Translations under genes and position numbers: made by a program
Notes under the pieces: generated by a model
Seen by the model: only the letters and a program-made list of their open reading frames with translations
The model's database searches: none
Told to the model about the DNA's origin: nothing
Assembly: GCF_000974985.2 (NCBI RefSeq)
Contig: NZ_LAVA02000019.1
Coordinates: 62,001-126,000 of the forward strand
Reading direction: 5' to 3'
From: Streptomyces mangrovisoli
GTDB lineage: Bacteria > Actinomycetota > Actinomycetes > Streptomycetales > Streptomycetaceae
Length of the DNA: 64,000 nucleotides
Part shown: piece after piece, positions 17,780 to 26,014 of the stretch
Numbering within the stretch: position 1 is the stretch's first letter
How the letters are laid out: each line of letters starts with the position of its first letter

Positions 17780-19126
17780 TCAGGCGTCGCGCCGGTACTC
17801 CGTGCGCGCGTGCCGGTCGTAGGGGCTGGGCTGGACGGTGGCGCGGATGCGCGGGAACCCGAGGTCGGCCTCGGGGTCGGTGCCCCGGCCGGGGTGCTCG
17901 CCCCAGACCACGGTCACCTCCGTCCCCGGTGTGGCGTGCGCCGGGTCGATGAGGGTCTGGGCGAGGACCGCGCCCACGGGGTCGATCGACGCGGTCTGCA
18001 TCGTCATGCCGGCCAGTCCGGCCGACGTCTCCACCCGGTGGCGGGCGTACGTCAGCACGAACCCGGGGTCCGCTCCGCCGCCCACGACCCGGCGCACGTC
18101 GTCGGGGTCCAGGACGAGGGTGACCTTCACCCGCTGCGGCTCGTCCCGCGCCTTCAGCAGCGCGTCCCGGCCGTGGAAGTCGTGCCCGAAGTGGATCAGC
18201 TTGCCGTACCCGAGTTCGTACGGCGACACGTAGTAGTCCTCGATGTCCTCCGAGAAGTGGCTGCCGTTCAGCGGACGCTGGCCCTCGATGCCGAACAGCG
18301 GCAGCCACCTGCGGTATTCCTCCAGGGCCGGGTCGGTGTAGATGCCCGGCACCGGCGAGGGGATCCAGCCGCTCTCCACGCTCGGCGTGGTGTACGCCAA
18401 CGCGCCGACCTGGACCAGGCCGAGCGGCTCGCCGGCCCGCAGGAACGCCTCGTGGACGTGGGCGGCGTGCTCCCACGGGCCGATGAACTCGTACCCGGCC
18501 TGCCCGGCCATGCCGTGCCGCAGCGCCTCGAACGAGCGGCCGTCGAGGGTGACGGGCGTGGCGTGGAAGAACTTCGTCGGCGGCAGCGGGCCGCCGAAGA
18601 CCTCCGCGATCAGGTCGAGCGCCCGGGGCCCCTGGATCTGGTAGCGGAAGAGCCTCGGGTCGCCGCCGCCGGGACGGAAGGCCGAGGACGGGTCCGTCTC
18701 GAAGGCGACGTCGTAGCCGCCCCGCTCGGCGTGGAACCGCACCCAGTGCTGCGCCGCGGGCACCCCGCTGAGCAGGTACGCGTTCTCCGCGCGCCGGGCC
18801 AGGATGCCGTCGGTGACGATCTTTCCGTCGCGGGTGACGGGCACGTACTGCTTCGCCTGGCCGACCGCGAACTTCTCGAAGTTGTTGGCGCCGTGGTCCG
18901 CCAGCACGCGGGTGGCGTCCGGGCCCTCGATCCACATGTCGTACATGTGGTGCGAGAGGTTCAGCAGGGCGACGCCGTCGTGCCAGGCCGCCTGCTCCTG
19001 GCGCCATCCCGCGTACTCGCGCTCGACGACCTCCGGCGTCCAGGGCTCGGCGCCCGGCTTCCAGAGCAGGTCGACGGGCGAACCGGCCCTGTCGATGCCG
19101 TCCTGGAGGGTTGGGGTGGTGGTCAT
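17780..19126 (-). CDS. LigM-like THF-dependent aryl O-demethylase (GcvT fold)
   Basis: 448 aa. The sequence follows the vanillate/3-O-methylgallate O-demethylase LigM closely as I remember it: LSHHMYDMWIEG, GQAKQYVPVTRDGKIVTDGI, RYQIQGPRALDLI, ALRHGMAGQAGYEFIGPWE, ESGWIPSPVPGIYTD, DIEDYYVSPYELGYGK and DFHGRDAL. These enzymes move a methyl group from a methoxy aromatic to THF. A glycine-cleavage T-like or dimethylglycine-type demethylase is the alternative. The ATG at 19126 follows AAGGAG. It heads a leftward operon with metF, purU and folD, which together convert methyl-THF to formate plus THF. The promoter region carries three palindromic operators. Confidence 0.85.
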   Translation of the reverse strand: MTTTPTLQDGIDRAGSPVDLLWKPGAEPWTPEVVEREYAGWRQEQAAWHDGVALLNLSHHMYDMWIEGPDATRVLADHGANNFEKFAVGQAKQYVPVTRDGKIVTDGILARRAENAYLLSGVPAAQHWVRFHAERGGYDVAFETDPSSAFRPGGGDPRLFRYQIQGPRALDLIAEVFGGPLPPTKFFHATPVTLDGRSFEALRHGMAGQAGYEFIGPWEHAAHVHEAFLRAGEPLGLVQVGALAYTTPSVESGWIPSPVPGIYTDPALEEYRRWLPLFGIEGQRPLNGSHFSEDIEDYYVSPYELGYGKLIHFGHDFHGRDALLKARDEPQRVKVTLVLDPDDVRRVVGGGADPGFVLTYARHRVETSAGLAGMTMQTASIDPVGAVLAQTLIDPAHATPGTEVTVVWGEHPGRGTDPEADLGFPRIRATVQPSPYDRHARTEYRRDA

Positions 19127-19187
19127 GCGACTCCTTCCGAAGCCATCGTCCCGATGGGCCCGGCCGTCCCGGCCGGCGACTCGGTTG

Positions 19188-19201
19188 CTAAATCGATCTA
19201 G
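19188..19201. promoter_or_regulatory. C1 operon operator copy 1
   Basis: CTAAATCGATCTAG, a near-perfect palindrome, 62 bp upstream of the demethylase start. It is one of three copies in this promoter region (others at 19246 and 19278). The central ATCGAT core is invariant. Confidence 0.7.
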
Positions 19202-19245
19202 TGACGAGGGGCACGCCGTCGTCCAGCGACCGCCCGAACGGCCCG

Positions 19246-19259
19246 CTAAATCGATATAG
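19246..19259. promoter_or_regulatory. C1 operon operator copy 2
   Basis: CTAAATCGATATAG, the same motif with one change in the right half-site, 58 bp upstream of copy 1. Confidence 0.65.
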
Positions 19260-19277
19260 CCCGGAGGTTAGCGCAGA

Positions 19278-19297
19278 CCACTAGATCGATCTAGTGG
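19278..19297. promoter_or_regulatory. C1 operon operator copy 3, perfect 20-bp palindrome
   Basis: CCACTAGATCGATCTAGTGG is a perfect 20-bp palindrome containing the same ATCGAT-centred motif. A dimeric repressor (LacI, GntR or MarR type) is the likely ligand. No regulator is directly adjacent; the nearest is the LacI gene at 21518. Confidence 0.7.
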
Positions 19298-19403
19298 CGG
19301 ATTCGGCTTTCTTTCCGACGGCGCTGCCTCCACGGCGGCCAGGTGCTGCCCGTGCGGCGGTCGTGCATGCCTGTACGGCGGTCAGGTCTGCCCTGTACTG
19401 CGG

Positions 19404-20774
19404 TCAGGTGCTGCCGCCGCCGATCGCCGCTCCGTGCACGCAGCGGTCGTGGCCGGTCAGGTCGCTGCGCAGCCAGGCGCCGTGGGCGTCCCGGACGTGT
19501 ATCTCGCCCCGGTGCGTGACCACCTCGCCCACCGGCTGGGCACGCAGCCGGGCCACCACGTAACGGGCGGCGACGCCGGTGATGTCCCGTACGACGCCCA
19601 TCGGGAGCAGCGACCGCGTCTCCGTGATGGCGTCGTGCTCGCCGGCGCGGATCACCACCCGGGCCCCGGGGGCGATGCCGTGCGCGGCGAGGGCCACCGC
19701 CACGTTGTCCAGGTCGTCGGAGCCCACGGCCGCCAGGGCGCGGGCCCGGTGCAGGCGGAGCCGCTCCAGTACGTGCCGGTCGCCGCCGTGTCCGTCCACG
19801 ACGGGGATGCCGAGGGTGCGGGCCAGCCGGGCGGCCGCCGCACGGGGATCGCGTTCGACGCCCACGACGGGCACGCCCAGCGCGCGCAGCTCGACGCAGA
19901 GCCTCATGCCCACCTGCCCCATGCCGACCACGATCACATGGCCCGAGCGGGGCAGGGTGCGGGTGCCGACGAGTCCGATCAGGCGCGGGCCGAGCATCCG
20001 CTCCACGACTCCGGCGGTGAGCAGCGCGGTGAAGACGACGGTGCTCAACATCGCGAGCGCGGCCATGAGTTGGTAGCCGTGCGCGTCGGCGGGCGCGTCG
20101 GCGGGGCCGACCCCGGCCACCACGCGGGCCGCGTCGAAGAACGCCTCCGCCGGGTGCCGGCCGTGCGCGGTCGACCAGGCCCAGTCGGCGGCCAGTACGG
20201 CGGCCAGCGCGAGCGCGCCCAGGACCAGCAGCCGGGTCCCGGCGTCGTGGGAACGCAGTTGGAGCACCGCCCTGCCCAGGCCGCGCAGCGGAGGCGTGCG
20301 CCGCGGGGCCGGGAACTCCTCGACCCGCAGCACCTCGCCCGCCTCCCGGACCGCCTGGACCACGCGGCCCTGCCTGCGGGCGGCCACCAGCGACGCGTCG
20401 AGGCAGGGTCCGGCCAGCGAGGGCGCCGCGAGTTCGGCGGGCGAGGTGACGTGGCACTGCGGCAGCAGGCGGGAGAGTTCGTCGGCGACGGTGCGGTCGA
20501 AGACGGTGGCGACCAGGGGCAGGTCGGGGGCGAGATGGGCGACGGCGAGGGCGTAACGCAGGGCCGAGACGTCGTCGTGCAGCAGTACGGCCGCACCCAC
20601 GACGGGCCGGCCGAGCGCGGAGCGCAGCTCCCGGTCCCCGGGGCGCGGGAGATGGCGGACGTCGTCGGCGCCGGAGCGGAGGGCGGCACAGACCCGGGCG
20701 GCGAGGCGGGTGTCACCGATGACGATCCAGTGGCCCGCGCGCTGGTCCGAAGGGGGAACGGTCGAGGTCGTCAT
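19404..20774 (-). CDS. TrkA-N/RCK protein with two membrane helices
   Basis: 456 aa. An N-terminal Rossmann/RCK module (HWIVIGDTRLAARVCAAL, about residues 14-130), two hydrophobic helices (about 180-200 and 235-262), and a second TrkA-N domain (HVIVVGMGQVGMRLCVEL with an acidic ribose-binding VVGVERDPRAAAARL). The arrangement resembles the Slo/CASTOR-type ion channels in which RCK domains gate a two-helix pore. The pore segment here reads VVAGVGPADAP and lacks a TVGYGD filter, so it may be non-selective, a different ion channel, or a sensor. The ATG at 20774 was chosen; the frame upstream lacks coding character. Confidence 0.75.
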   Translation of the reverse strand: MTTSTVPPSDQRAGHWIVIGDTRLAARVCAALRSGADDVRHLPRPGDRELRSALGRPVVGAAVLLHDDVSALRYALAVAHLAPDLPLVATVFDRTVADELSRLLPQCHVTSPAELAAPSLAGPCLDASLVAARRQGRVVQAVREAGEVLRVEEFPAPRRTPPLRGLGRAVLQLRSHDAGTRLLVLGALALAAVLAADWAWSTAHGRHPAEAFFDAARVVAGVGPADAPADAHGYQLMAALAMLSTVVFTALLTAGVVERMLGPRLIGLVGTRTLPRSGHVIVVGMGQVGMRLCVELRALGVPVVGVERDPRAAAARLARTLGIPVVDGHGGDRHVLERLRLHRARALAAVGSDDLDNVAVALAAHGIAPGARVVIRAGEHDAITETRSLLPMGVVRDITGVAARYVVARLRAQPVGEVVTHRGEIHVRDAHGAWLRSDLTGHDRCVHGAAIGGGST

Positions 20775-21517
20775 GCGCGGCGTCCTGTCTGCGGGGCGTC
20801 GTCGGGCTCGCCGGGAGGCCTCGGGGGCGAGGCGGGTTCTCGGCGGAGGGGTGCGCGGCCGTACGGCGTCGGGGGCGGCGCCGCGTGGCACCTGACCGGG
20901 GGCGGCGGCGTGGCACCTGACCGGGGCTGGGGGTGTGGCTTGGCGCAGGCTGGGGTGTGGCTTGGCGCCATCAGGGGCGGCGTCGTTGCCGCGGTGCCGC
21001 CCCCTGGGACCGTAGGCGTCGGCGCCGTTGCCGCCCCTTCGGGCTGGAAGGGCGGGTCCGCCGCCGTCGTACGGCCGCATCCGACGGACCCGTCCGGTAC
21101 GGCACCCGGGCCGCACCCGACGGCCGGGGGCCACCCGGCAGCGCGCCGGACACGCGAGGTACCCGGCGCGGTCGCGGTGCGGTCGCGGTGCGGTCGCCGT
21201 GCGCCGATCGTAGGGGCGGGGAGGGGTACGGGGGCTGCAAGGTCACCTTGCGCGTCACGGCACCCGGGCCGGAGCCGCCCGCGTGGCGCCGGGGGCCGAC
21301 GGCAGAAGCCGAGGTCGGCGCCCTCGGCGTGCGATCCTCGCGGAAGGCGCCCCCGCGCCGGGCCGCCGTACCCGTGCGACGCGGGACGCGCCCCGCACCG
21401 GACCGCGTCCGGCGCACGCCGGCCCACCCGCCCCCGCCGGACGGTGTCCCTACAATGAGTGAGCGCGGGCCCGCCAGGAGCGCGGTGCGCCCGGACCGCC
21501 GTAGCGGAGCAGGGGTG
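20775..21517. other. 743-bp divergent spacer with short direct repeats
   Basis: No gene supported; upstream ORFs are Arg/Pro-rich shadows. It separates the leftward TrkA gene from the rightward LacI gene and must hold both promoters. It contains direct repeats at 20883-20926 and 20931-20968 and a GGTCGCGGTGC repeat near 21171. Confidence 0.5.
20883..20968. repeat. two tandem duplications (25 bp and 22 bp periods)
   Basis: GCGTGGCACCTGACCGGGG occurs at 20883 and 20908; GGGTGTGGCTTGGCGC occurs at 20931 and 20953. Both are simple duplications of non-coding sequence. Confidence 0.65.
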
Positions 21518-22450
21518 ATGGGGACGTCCGGAAGAGTCACGCTGAACGACGTGGCGGCGGCCAGCGGGGTGTCGCGCGCGACCGTCAGCTTCGTCCTCAA
21601 CGACGACCCCCGTCAGACCATCTCCGCCGCCACCCGGGACCGGGTGAAGCAGGCCGCCCGGGACCTCGGCTATGTGCCGCACGGGGTGGCGCGGGCCCTG
21701 CGCGAGGGCAGTTCCCGCGTGGTCGTCCTCAATCTCGACCCGGGCCTCGAAGGCCACTACGCCCGTAGTTACGTACGGGGGCTGGACGCCGAACTGGCCG
21801 ATCACGGCCTCGTGCTGCTGGTGCGGCACGGCCGTCACACGGCCCGCTCGACCCAGCAGGTCCTCGACGCGATCTCGCCGCGGGCCGTCATCCGGTTCGG
21901 CGAGACGTACTTGACGGGGCACGAGCTCGACGACTCCGGCGGCGGCTGGCGCGACGGGCTCGCCGCCCACGCGGCGCTGCAGCTGCGCCATCTCGTGGAG
22001 CACGGCCACAGGCGGGTCGCCGTCGCGCTGCCGGACAGCGACACCCCGTTGGCCGCCACCCGGCTGCGGTTCACGGCCCAGGCCGCGGACACCCTCGGCG
22101 TGCCCGGTCCGCTCTCGTTCGGCACGCCGCTCGACCGGGCCGCCTGCGCGAGCGCGGTCGAGGAGTTTCTCGCGGGCGCGCCCGGGGTGACGGCGATCGC
22201 GGGCTTCAACGACGACGTGGCGCTGCGCGTCCTGACGGCGCTGAAGGACCTCGGCCGCGAAGTGCCGCGGGACGTGGCGGTGATCGGGTTCGACGACAAC
22301 GGGTACGGCGCCTACGTCTCCCCCGCGCTCACCACCGTCAGCGTCGACGCCGAGGCCCACGGCCGGCTCAGCGCCCGGCTCGCCCTCGGTCTCGACGCCA
22401 CGGGCCTGCGTCCGCCGCCGGCGCACGTGGTGGTGCGCGATTCGGTGTGA
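21518..22450 (+). CDS. LacI-family transcriptional regulator
   Basis: 310 aa. The N-terminal helix-turn-helix (residues about 7-55) reads VTLNDVAAASGVSRATVSFV followed by a hinge helix (GYVPHGVARALREG). The periplasmic-binding-like sensor domain follows and ends VAVIGFDDNGYGAYVSPALTTV. The ATG at 21518 is immediately after an in-frame GTG. The start of the sensor domain lacks the usual long hinge-proximal segment, making it short for the family (normally about 330-350). Ligand unknown. Its LacI-type DNA-binding region would prefer a CpG-centred palindrome, which makes the ATCGAT operators 2.2 kb away a possible target (speculative). Confidence 0.85.
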   Translation: MGTSGRVTLNDVAAASGVSRATVSFVLNDDPRQTISAATRDRVKQAARDLGYVPHGVARALREGSSRVVVLNLDPGLEGHYARSYVRGLDAELADHGLVLLVRHGRHTARSTQQVLDAISPRAVIRFGETYLTGHELDDSGGGWRDGLAAHAALQLRHLVEHGHRRVAVALPDSDTPLAATRLRFTAQAADTLGVPGPLSFGTPLDRAACASAVEEFLAGAPGVTAIAGFNDDVALRVLTALKDLGREVPRDVAVIGFDDNGYGAYVSPALTTVSVDAEAHGRLSARLALGLDATGLRPPPAHVVVRDSV

Positions 22451-22555
22451 GTGCGATTCGGTGTGAGTGCAAGCCGGTGTCCGTGCGATGCGGCAGGAGC
22501 GCGGCCGTCATGGGCCCGGGGGCGAACCGCCCACGCCTGACGTGTCCTTGAGGTG

Positions 22556-22595
22556 CCCCACCCGGGACGCGCGGGATGTGCGTGCCCGGGTGGGG
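22556..22595. terminator. convergent terminator hairpin
   Basis: CCCCACCCGGG and its complement (11 bp each) surround an 18-nt loop between the LacI gene and the convergent P450 gene. Confidence 0.6.
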
Positions 22596-22645
22596 ACGGC
22601 GTCGGCGCGGCGGGCGGACCGGGGTGTGGCCGCCCTGCCGTCGCC

Positions 22646-23911
22646 CTACGCGGTGGTGGGCAGGGGTTGTCCGCCCAGATGCAGGGGCAGTTCGCGGTGG
22701 CCGTTGGAGATGAAGGACTCCAGCGGGCGGAGCAGGCCGGCGGGCACGGCCAGGCTCAGGTCGGGGAAGCGGGCGAAGAGTCCTTCGAGGGCGATCTCGG
22801 CCTCCATCCGGGCCAGGGGCGCACCGAGGCAGTAGTGCGGGCCGTGGCCGAAGGAGAGATGGTCGCGTCGGGTCGGACGCAGGACGTCGAAACGGTCGGC
22901 GTCGGCGCCGTGCGTCTGCGGGTCACGGCCGGCGGAGACGAAGGAGATCACCATCGGGTCGCCCTTGCCGATGACGGTGCCGCCGATGGGGATGTCCTCC
23001 ACGGCGTAGCGGAAGATGCCGTTGGCGCCGGGGGCCTCCACCCGCAGGGTCTCCTCCACCGCGTCCGCCCACTGGGCCTTTCCGCCCCGGATCAGCTCCA
23101 GTTGGTCGGGGTGGGTCAGCAACAGGGAGACCGCGTTGTCGAGGAGGTTGACGGTGGTCTCGAACGCGGCCGTATACATGAGGATGAGACTGTCGATCAG
23201 TTCGCGCTCGGTGAGGCGGCTGCCGTCGCCCTCGTCGCGGACCGCGATCAGCGCGCACGTCAGGTCGTCGCCGCCGGAGTCCCGTTTGAGCGCGACGAGT
23301 TCGGCGATGGTCGTGTAGACGTCGATCTGGTTGGCGTGGGCCACCTCGGCGGTCGCGGTGGTGTCGAAGAACAGCGTGATGATCTTCTGCAGTCGGGCAT
23401 GGAACTCCCGGGGTACGCCGAACAGTTCGGCGAGCACGGCGGTGGGCAGCCGCTGCGCGAACGCGGTCCGGAACTCCACCGCCCCGCCCGCCCGCCGGGC
23501 CTCCGCCTCCAGTCCGTCCAGCAGTCCGGCGGTGATCTCCTCGATACGCGGCCGCAGTTGGGCGATGCGCCGGGCGGTGAACGCCTTCGTCACCAGTCGC
23601 CGCAGCCGCCGGTGGTCCTCGCCGTAGGAGGTGATCATGTTGCGGACGGAGACCCACATCGACAGCGGCCACGACTCGTCGACCTCGCCGGAGATCCACT
23701 GCGGCCAGTGGCGGTAGGCGTCCTTCGACACCCGTTCGTCGGTCAGCAGCCGGCGCACCTCCTCGTGCCCGCTGACGAACCACGCCTCGACCCCGCCGGG
23801 CAGGGTCACCCGGCCGACCGGACCCTCCGTGCGCAGTCGGGCCGCCTCGGCGTGGATGTCCCGGCCGAACGGGTCGATCGCGTACGGGCACCGCTGTGCT
23901 TGACGAGCCAT
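22646..23911 (-). CDS. cytochrome P450
   Basis: 421 aa, a soluble class I bacterial P450. The heme-binding loop is FGHGPHYCLGAPLARMEAEI with the thiolate Cys361. The K-helix ExxR is in VEETLRVEAP, and the I-helix oxygen-binding motif is TAAFETT (Ala instead of the common Gly-His). The C-helix region is EDHRRLRRLVTKAFTARR. It needs ferredoxin and reductase partners, which are not encoded here. ATG 23911 follows GGGGGAGC. It is divergent from an afsA homologue, and P450s act with AfsA homologues in Streptomyces butenolide signal synthesis (SRB and SAB type), so a role in signal oxidation is likely (inference). An ARE-like repeat lies in its promoter region. Confidence 0.93.
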   Translation of the reverse strand: MARQAQRCPYAIDPFGRDIHAEAARLRTEGPVGRVTLPGGVEAWFVSGHEEVRRLLTDERVSKDAYRHWPQWISGEVDESWPLSMWVSVRNMITSYGEDHRRLRRLVTKAFTARRIAQLRPRIEEITAGLLDGLEAEARRAGGAVEFRTAFAQRLPTAVLAELFGVPREFHARLQKIITLFFDTTATAEVAHANQIDVYTTIAELVALKRDSGGDDLTCALIAVRDEGDGSRLTERELIDSLILMYTAAFETTVNLLDNAVSLLLTHPDQLELIRGGKAQWADAVEETLRVEAPGANGIFRYAVEDIPIGGTVIGKGDPMVISFVSAGRDPQTHGADADRFDVLRPTRRDHLSFGHGPHYCLGAPLARMEAEIALEGLFARFPDLSLAVPAGLLRPLESFISNGHRELPLHLGGQPLPTTA

Positions 23912-23971
23912 GGTTGCTCCCCCTAGCGGACTGGGCGCGGTCGTCGTCCCGCGCCGGTCAAACAGACCAGG

Positions 23972-23989
23972 AAACCGCGCGACCGGTTT
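23972..23989. promoter_or_regulatory. ARE-like inverted repeat at P450 promoter
   Basis: AAACCG-N6-CGGTTT, a perfect 6-bp inverted repeat followed by TTAT. It keeps the AC...CGGT frame of gamma-butyrolactone receptor sites but misses several consensus positions. It lies 61-78 bp upstream of the P450 start. Confidence 0.45.
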
Positions 23990-24228
23990 TATCACAGACC
24001 TGGGGTCGAGCGACAGCCCCCTGGTCGCGGACCGCGGCTCCGTCCGGATGCGACTCCCGCGCGAGCCGCTCTCAGCGGGAGACGCACCGTTGGGGCGGAA
24101 TGCCTCCCACCACTTTCATCTGCGGTCATTGAGCGATCACGTAAATGCGGAAGCGAGCTGCATCCATTCCGGGCGGACCGTCGGGCGCGCGAAAACTGCC
24201 CCTGTGAACATTGCCGACAAGCCTTGAA

Positions 24229-24252
24229 AAGAAAACCGGTAGGTTCGTATCT
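24229..24252 (-). promoter_or_regulatory. autoregulatory element (ARE) at afsA promoter
   Basis: Read on the minus strand the site begins AGATACGAACCTACCGGTTT. It fits the Streptomyces ARE consensus (ANAWACNNACYNNNCGGTNTGTTT) at every constrained position up to the T before GTTT. It lies 53-76 bp upstream of the afsA ATG, where a TetR-type butyrolactone or butenolide receptor would block transcription. Confidence 0.75.
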
Positions 24253-24304
24253 TACAGAGGCACAGACCTTCCTCACGGCATCGACCGAACGAGTGGAGAT
24301 CCAG

Positions 24305-25408
24305 ATGTCACTTCTGACATTCGAAAAGGAAAAAGCCGCCCCTGGGGACGCAATACGGACGGCGTCCCGGCCGGCGCCGGGTACCCGGGCCACCAAGGCC
24401 GGCCCGGCGGGCGAGATCAAGAAGGCGGCCGGCGCGAGGGGTGCGAGCGGGGGCACCATCCCCGCGGCGGCGCCTCGGCTGACGACGACCGTGCCGCGCG
24501 AGTACGTGCACCGCTCCTCGCACGCGGAGGTGTTCCTCACCTCCTGCGAGCGCACCGGCGAGCACCAGTTCACCCTGACCGGACAGTGGCCGCGCGCCCA
24601 CACCTTCTTCACCAGCCACGACGGGCTGCGCCACGACCCCCTGCAGGCGGCCGAGACGATCCGCCAGACCGGGCTGCTCATCGCCCACACGCACTTCGGC
24701 GTGCCGCTCGGCAACCACTTCCTGCTCTGGGACCTGCACATCAGCACCCACCCCGAGCAGATGGTCATCGGCGCCACGCCGAGCGAGCTCGAACTCACCG
24801 CCACGGTCACGGACCTCGTCCGGCGCGGGCGCCACCAGACGGAGTTCACCCTCGACATCACCATCACCCGTCAGGGCCGGCCGTGCGCCAGCGGCGGCGG
24901 GCGCTTCACCTGCCTGGCGCCCGGCACCTACCGTCGGCTGCGCGGGGCCGGCGAGCCGGCGAAGGAGCCCGCGGCCGGCACGCACCACCAGCACCCCTGG
25001 CCGCTGACCACGCCGCCGCACACCGTCGGCCGTCACCGCCCCTTCGACGTGGTCCTCGCCCCCACCCACCAGCCCCACCGGTGGCTGCTCAACCCGGACC
25101 CGCACCACCCGGTCCTGTACGACCACCACGGGGACCACCACCCCGGGATGGTGCTCCTGGAGGCGGCCCGCCAGGCGGCCACGGCGCTCATCCATCCCAC
25201 CCCGCACACCATCACGGGCGCGACCGCCGACTTCCACCACTACGCCGAACTCGGCACGCCGTGCTGGATCCAGGCCACGCTCCCGCCGACCCACACCGCG
25301 CATCACCCGACGATCCACATCACCGCCCACCAGAACCATCACATCGTGTTCACGGCCCTGGTCACCGCGGCCCTCCGGCCGCCGGCGGCAGCGTCCCGCA
25401 CGGTCTGA
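24305..25408 (+). CDS. AfsA-family gamma-butyrolactone/butenolide biosynthesis protein
   Basis: 367 aa with two hot-dog-like AfsA repeats. The first (about residues 70-210) has YVHRSSHAEVFLTSCERTG, QWPRAHTFFTSHDGLRHDPL, AAETIRQTGLLIAHTHFGVP and NHFLLWDLHI. The second (about 255-355) has RWLLNPDPHHPVLYDHHGDH, HPGMVLLEAARQAA and a matching ending. AfsA enzymes join a beta-ketoacyl chain to dihydroxyacetone phosphate, the committed step to butyrolactone or butenolide signals. Start ATG 24305 follows GTGGAG. An N-terminal extension of about 65 Gly/Ala/Lys-rich residues makes it longer than AfsA (301 aa). No receptor gene is adjacent; an ARE precedes it. Confidence 0.92.
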   Translation: MSLLTFEKEKAAPGDAIRTASRPAPGTRATKAGPAGEIKKAAGARGASGGTIPAAAPRLTTTVPREYVHRSSHAEVFLTSCERTGEHQFTLTGQWPRAHTFFTSHDGLRHDPLQAAETIRQTGLLIAHTHFGVPLGNHFLLWDLHISTHPEQMVIGATPSELELTATVTDLVRRGRHQTEFTLDITITRQGRPCASGGGRFTCLAPGTYRRLRGAGEPAKEPAAGTHHQHPWPLTTPPHTVGRHRPFDVVLAPTHQPHRWLLNPDPHHPVLYDHHGDHHPGMVLLEAARQAATALIHPTPHTITGATADFHHYAELGTPCWIQATLPPTHTAHHPTIHITAHQNHHIVFTALVTAALRPPAAASRTV

Positions 25409-25754
25409 CGGACGCGCCCGCACCCCCGCACCCGCCGGTCTCCCTCGCCGACCGCGAGGCCGCGCACCCCCGCGGGGAACGGCCCGTCACCCCTTGCCCG
25501 CACGGCGTTCCGACCGGGGACGGCCCGACCACGGCGCACCACACGGACACGACAAAGAGCGACAAGAACGCGCACGAACCCCGACGCGCCGGACGAACAC
25601 GAAGTTCGAAATGAAGAACGAGCACGGAGCACTCGCCCCGAAAACGGGAGCGAAGATCGAGGAACGGCGCCCGATAAATCACCACGAAAACGGCGTGAAC
25701 CACCCGGACATCGATCCGGAAAGAAATGGGAGACCGACTCCGATTGACCAGTGC

Positions 25755-25772
25755 ATTACCTGGGATGGTAAT
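25755..25772. promoter_or_regulatory. inverted repeat ATTACC-N6-GGTAAT
   Basis: Perfect 6-bp arms around TGGGAT in an AT-rich, non-coding stretch downstream of afsA. This could be a regulator site or part of a promoter; no gene starts immediately after it. Confidence 0.35.
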
Positions 25773-25969
25773 TCATTTACCCGCCCGTGAGAATTTCCAG
25801 GCCTTCGGAGTCGGATTTCCCGCCCATCCGCTCGACCGCCCCCGCACCCGCCCCGCGAAGCCCCAGTTCGCGGCCCTCTCCCATGAGTCAGGACCCCGAA
25901 CAAACAAACCGTACGTCCCGTTTCATCGCAGGGTGGCCTGCGCCCTCACCCGGGCGGCGTACACGCCGG

Positions 25970-25994
25970 GCATCACGGGCGCGATCGGGGGTAC
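25970..25994 (+). promoter_or_regulatory. sigma-B-type stress promoter
   Basis: GCAT, 15 bp, then GGGTAC matches the Streptomyces sigma-B group consensus (GNNT-N14-16-GGGTAY) exactly. It is placed 20 bp before the PRC-barrel start. Confidence 0.5.
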
Positions 25995-26014
25995 CACCAT
26001 TGCGGAGGTTCATG

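Larger units (their letters stand above)
23912..24304. promoter_or_regulatory. 393-bp divergent P450/afsA control region
   Basis: The spacer is visibly less GC-rich than the genes, especially 24085-24300. It carries an ARE-like repeat near the P450 start (23972-23989) and a strong ARE near the afsA start (24229-24252). Both promoters must lie here. No ORF is supported. Confidence 0.7.
25409..26014. other. 606-bp spacer with AT-richer segment and promoter
   Basis: The left half is GC-rich with no clear gene. From about 25600 to 25800 the sequence is markedly AT-richer. It contains a weak 59-codon frame (25611-25790) with poor third-position GC and no ribosome site, which I do not accept as a gene. 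A perfect inverted repeat lies at 25755-25772 and a sigma-B-like promoter at 25970-25994 serves the PRC-barrel gene. Confidence 0.5.

Noticed and set aside
23972..23989. Second full ARE
   Set aside because: Has the AC...CGGT frame but mismatches several conserved consensus positions; kept only as ARE-like.
25611..25790. 59-codon ORF after afsA
   Set aside because: Low third-position GC, no ribosome-binding site, no recognisable motif; not accepted as a gene.
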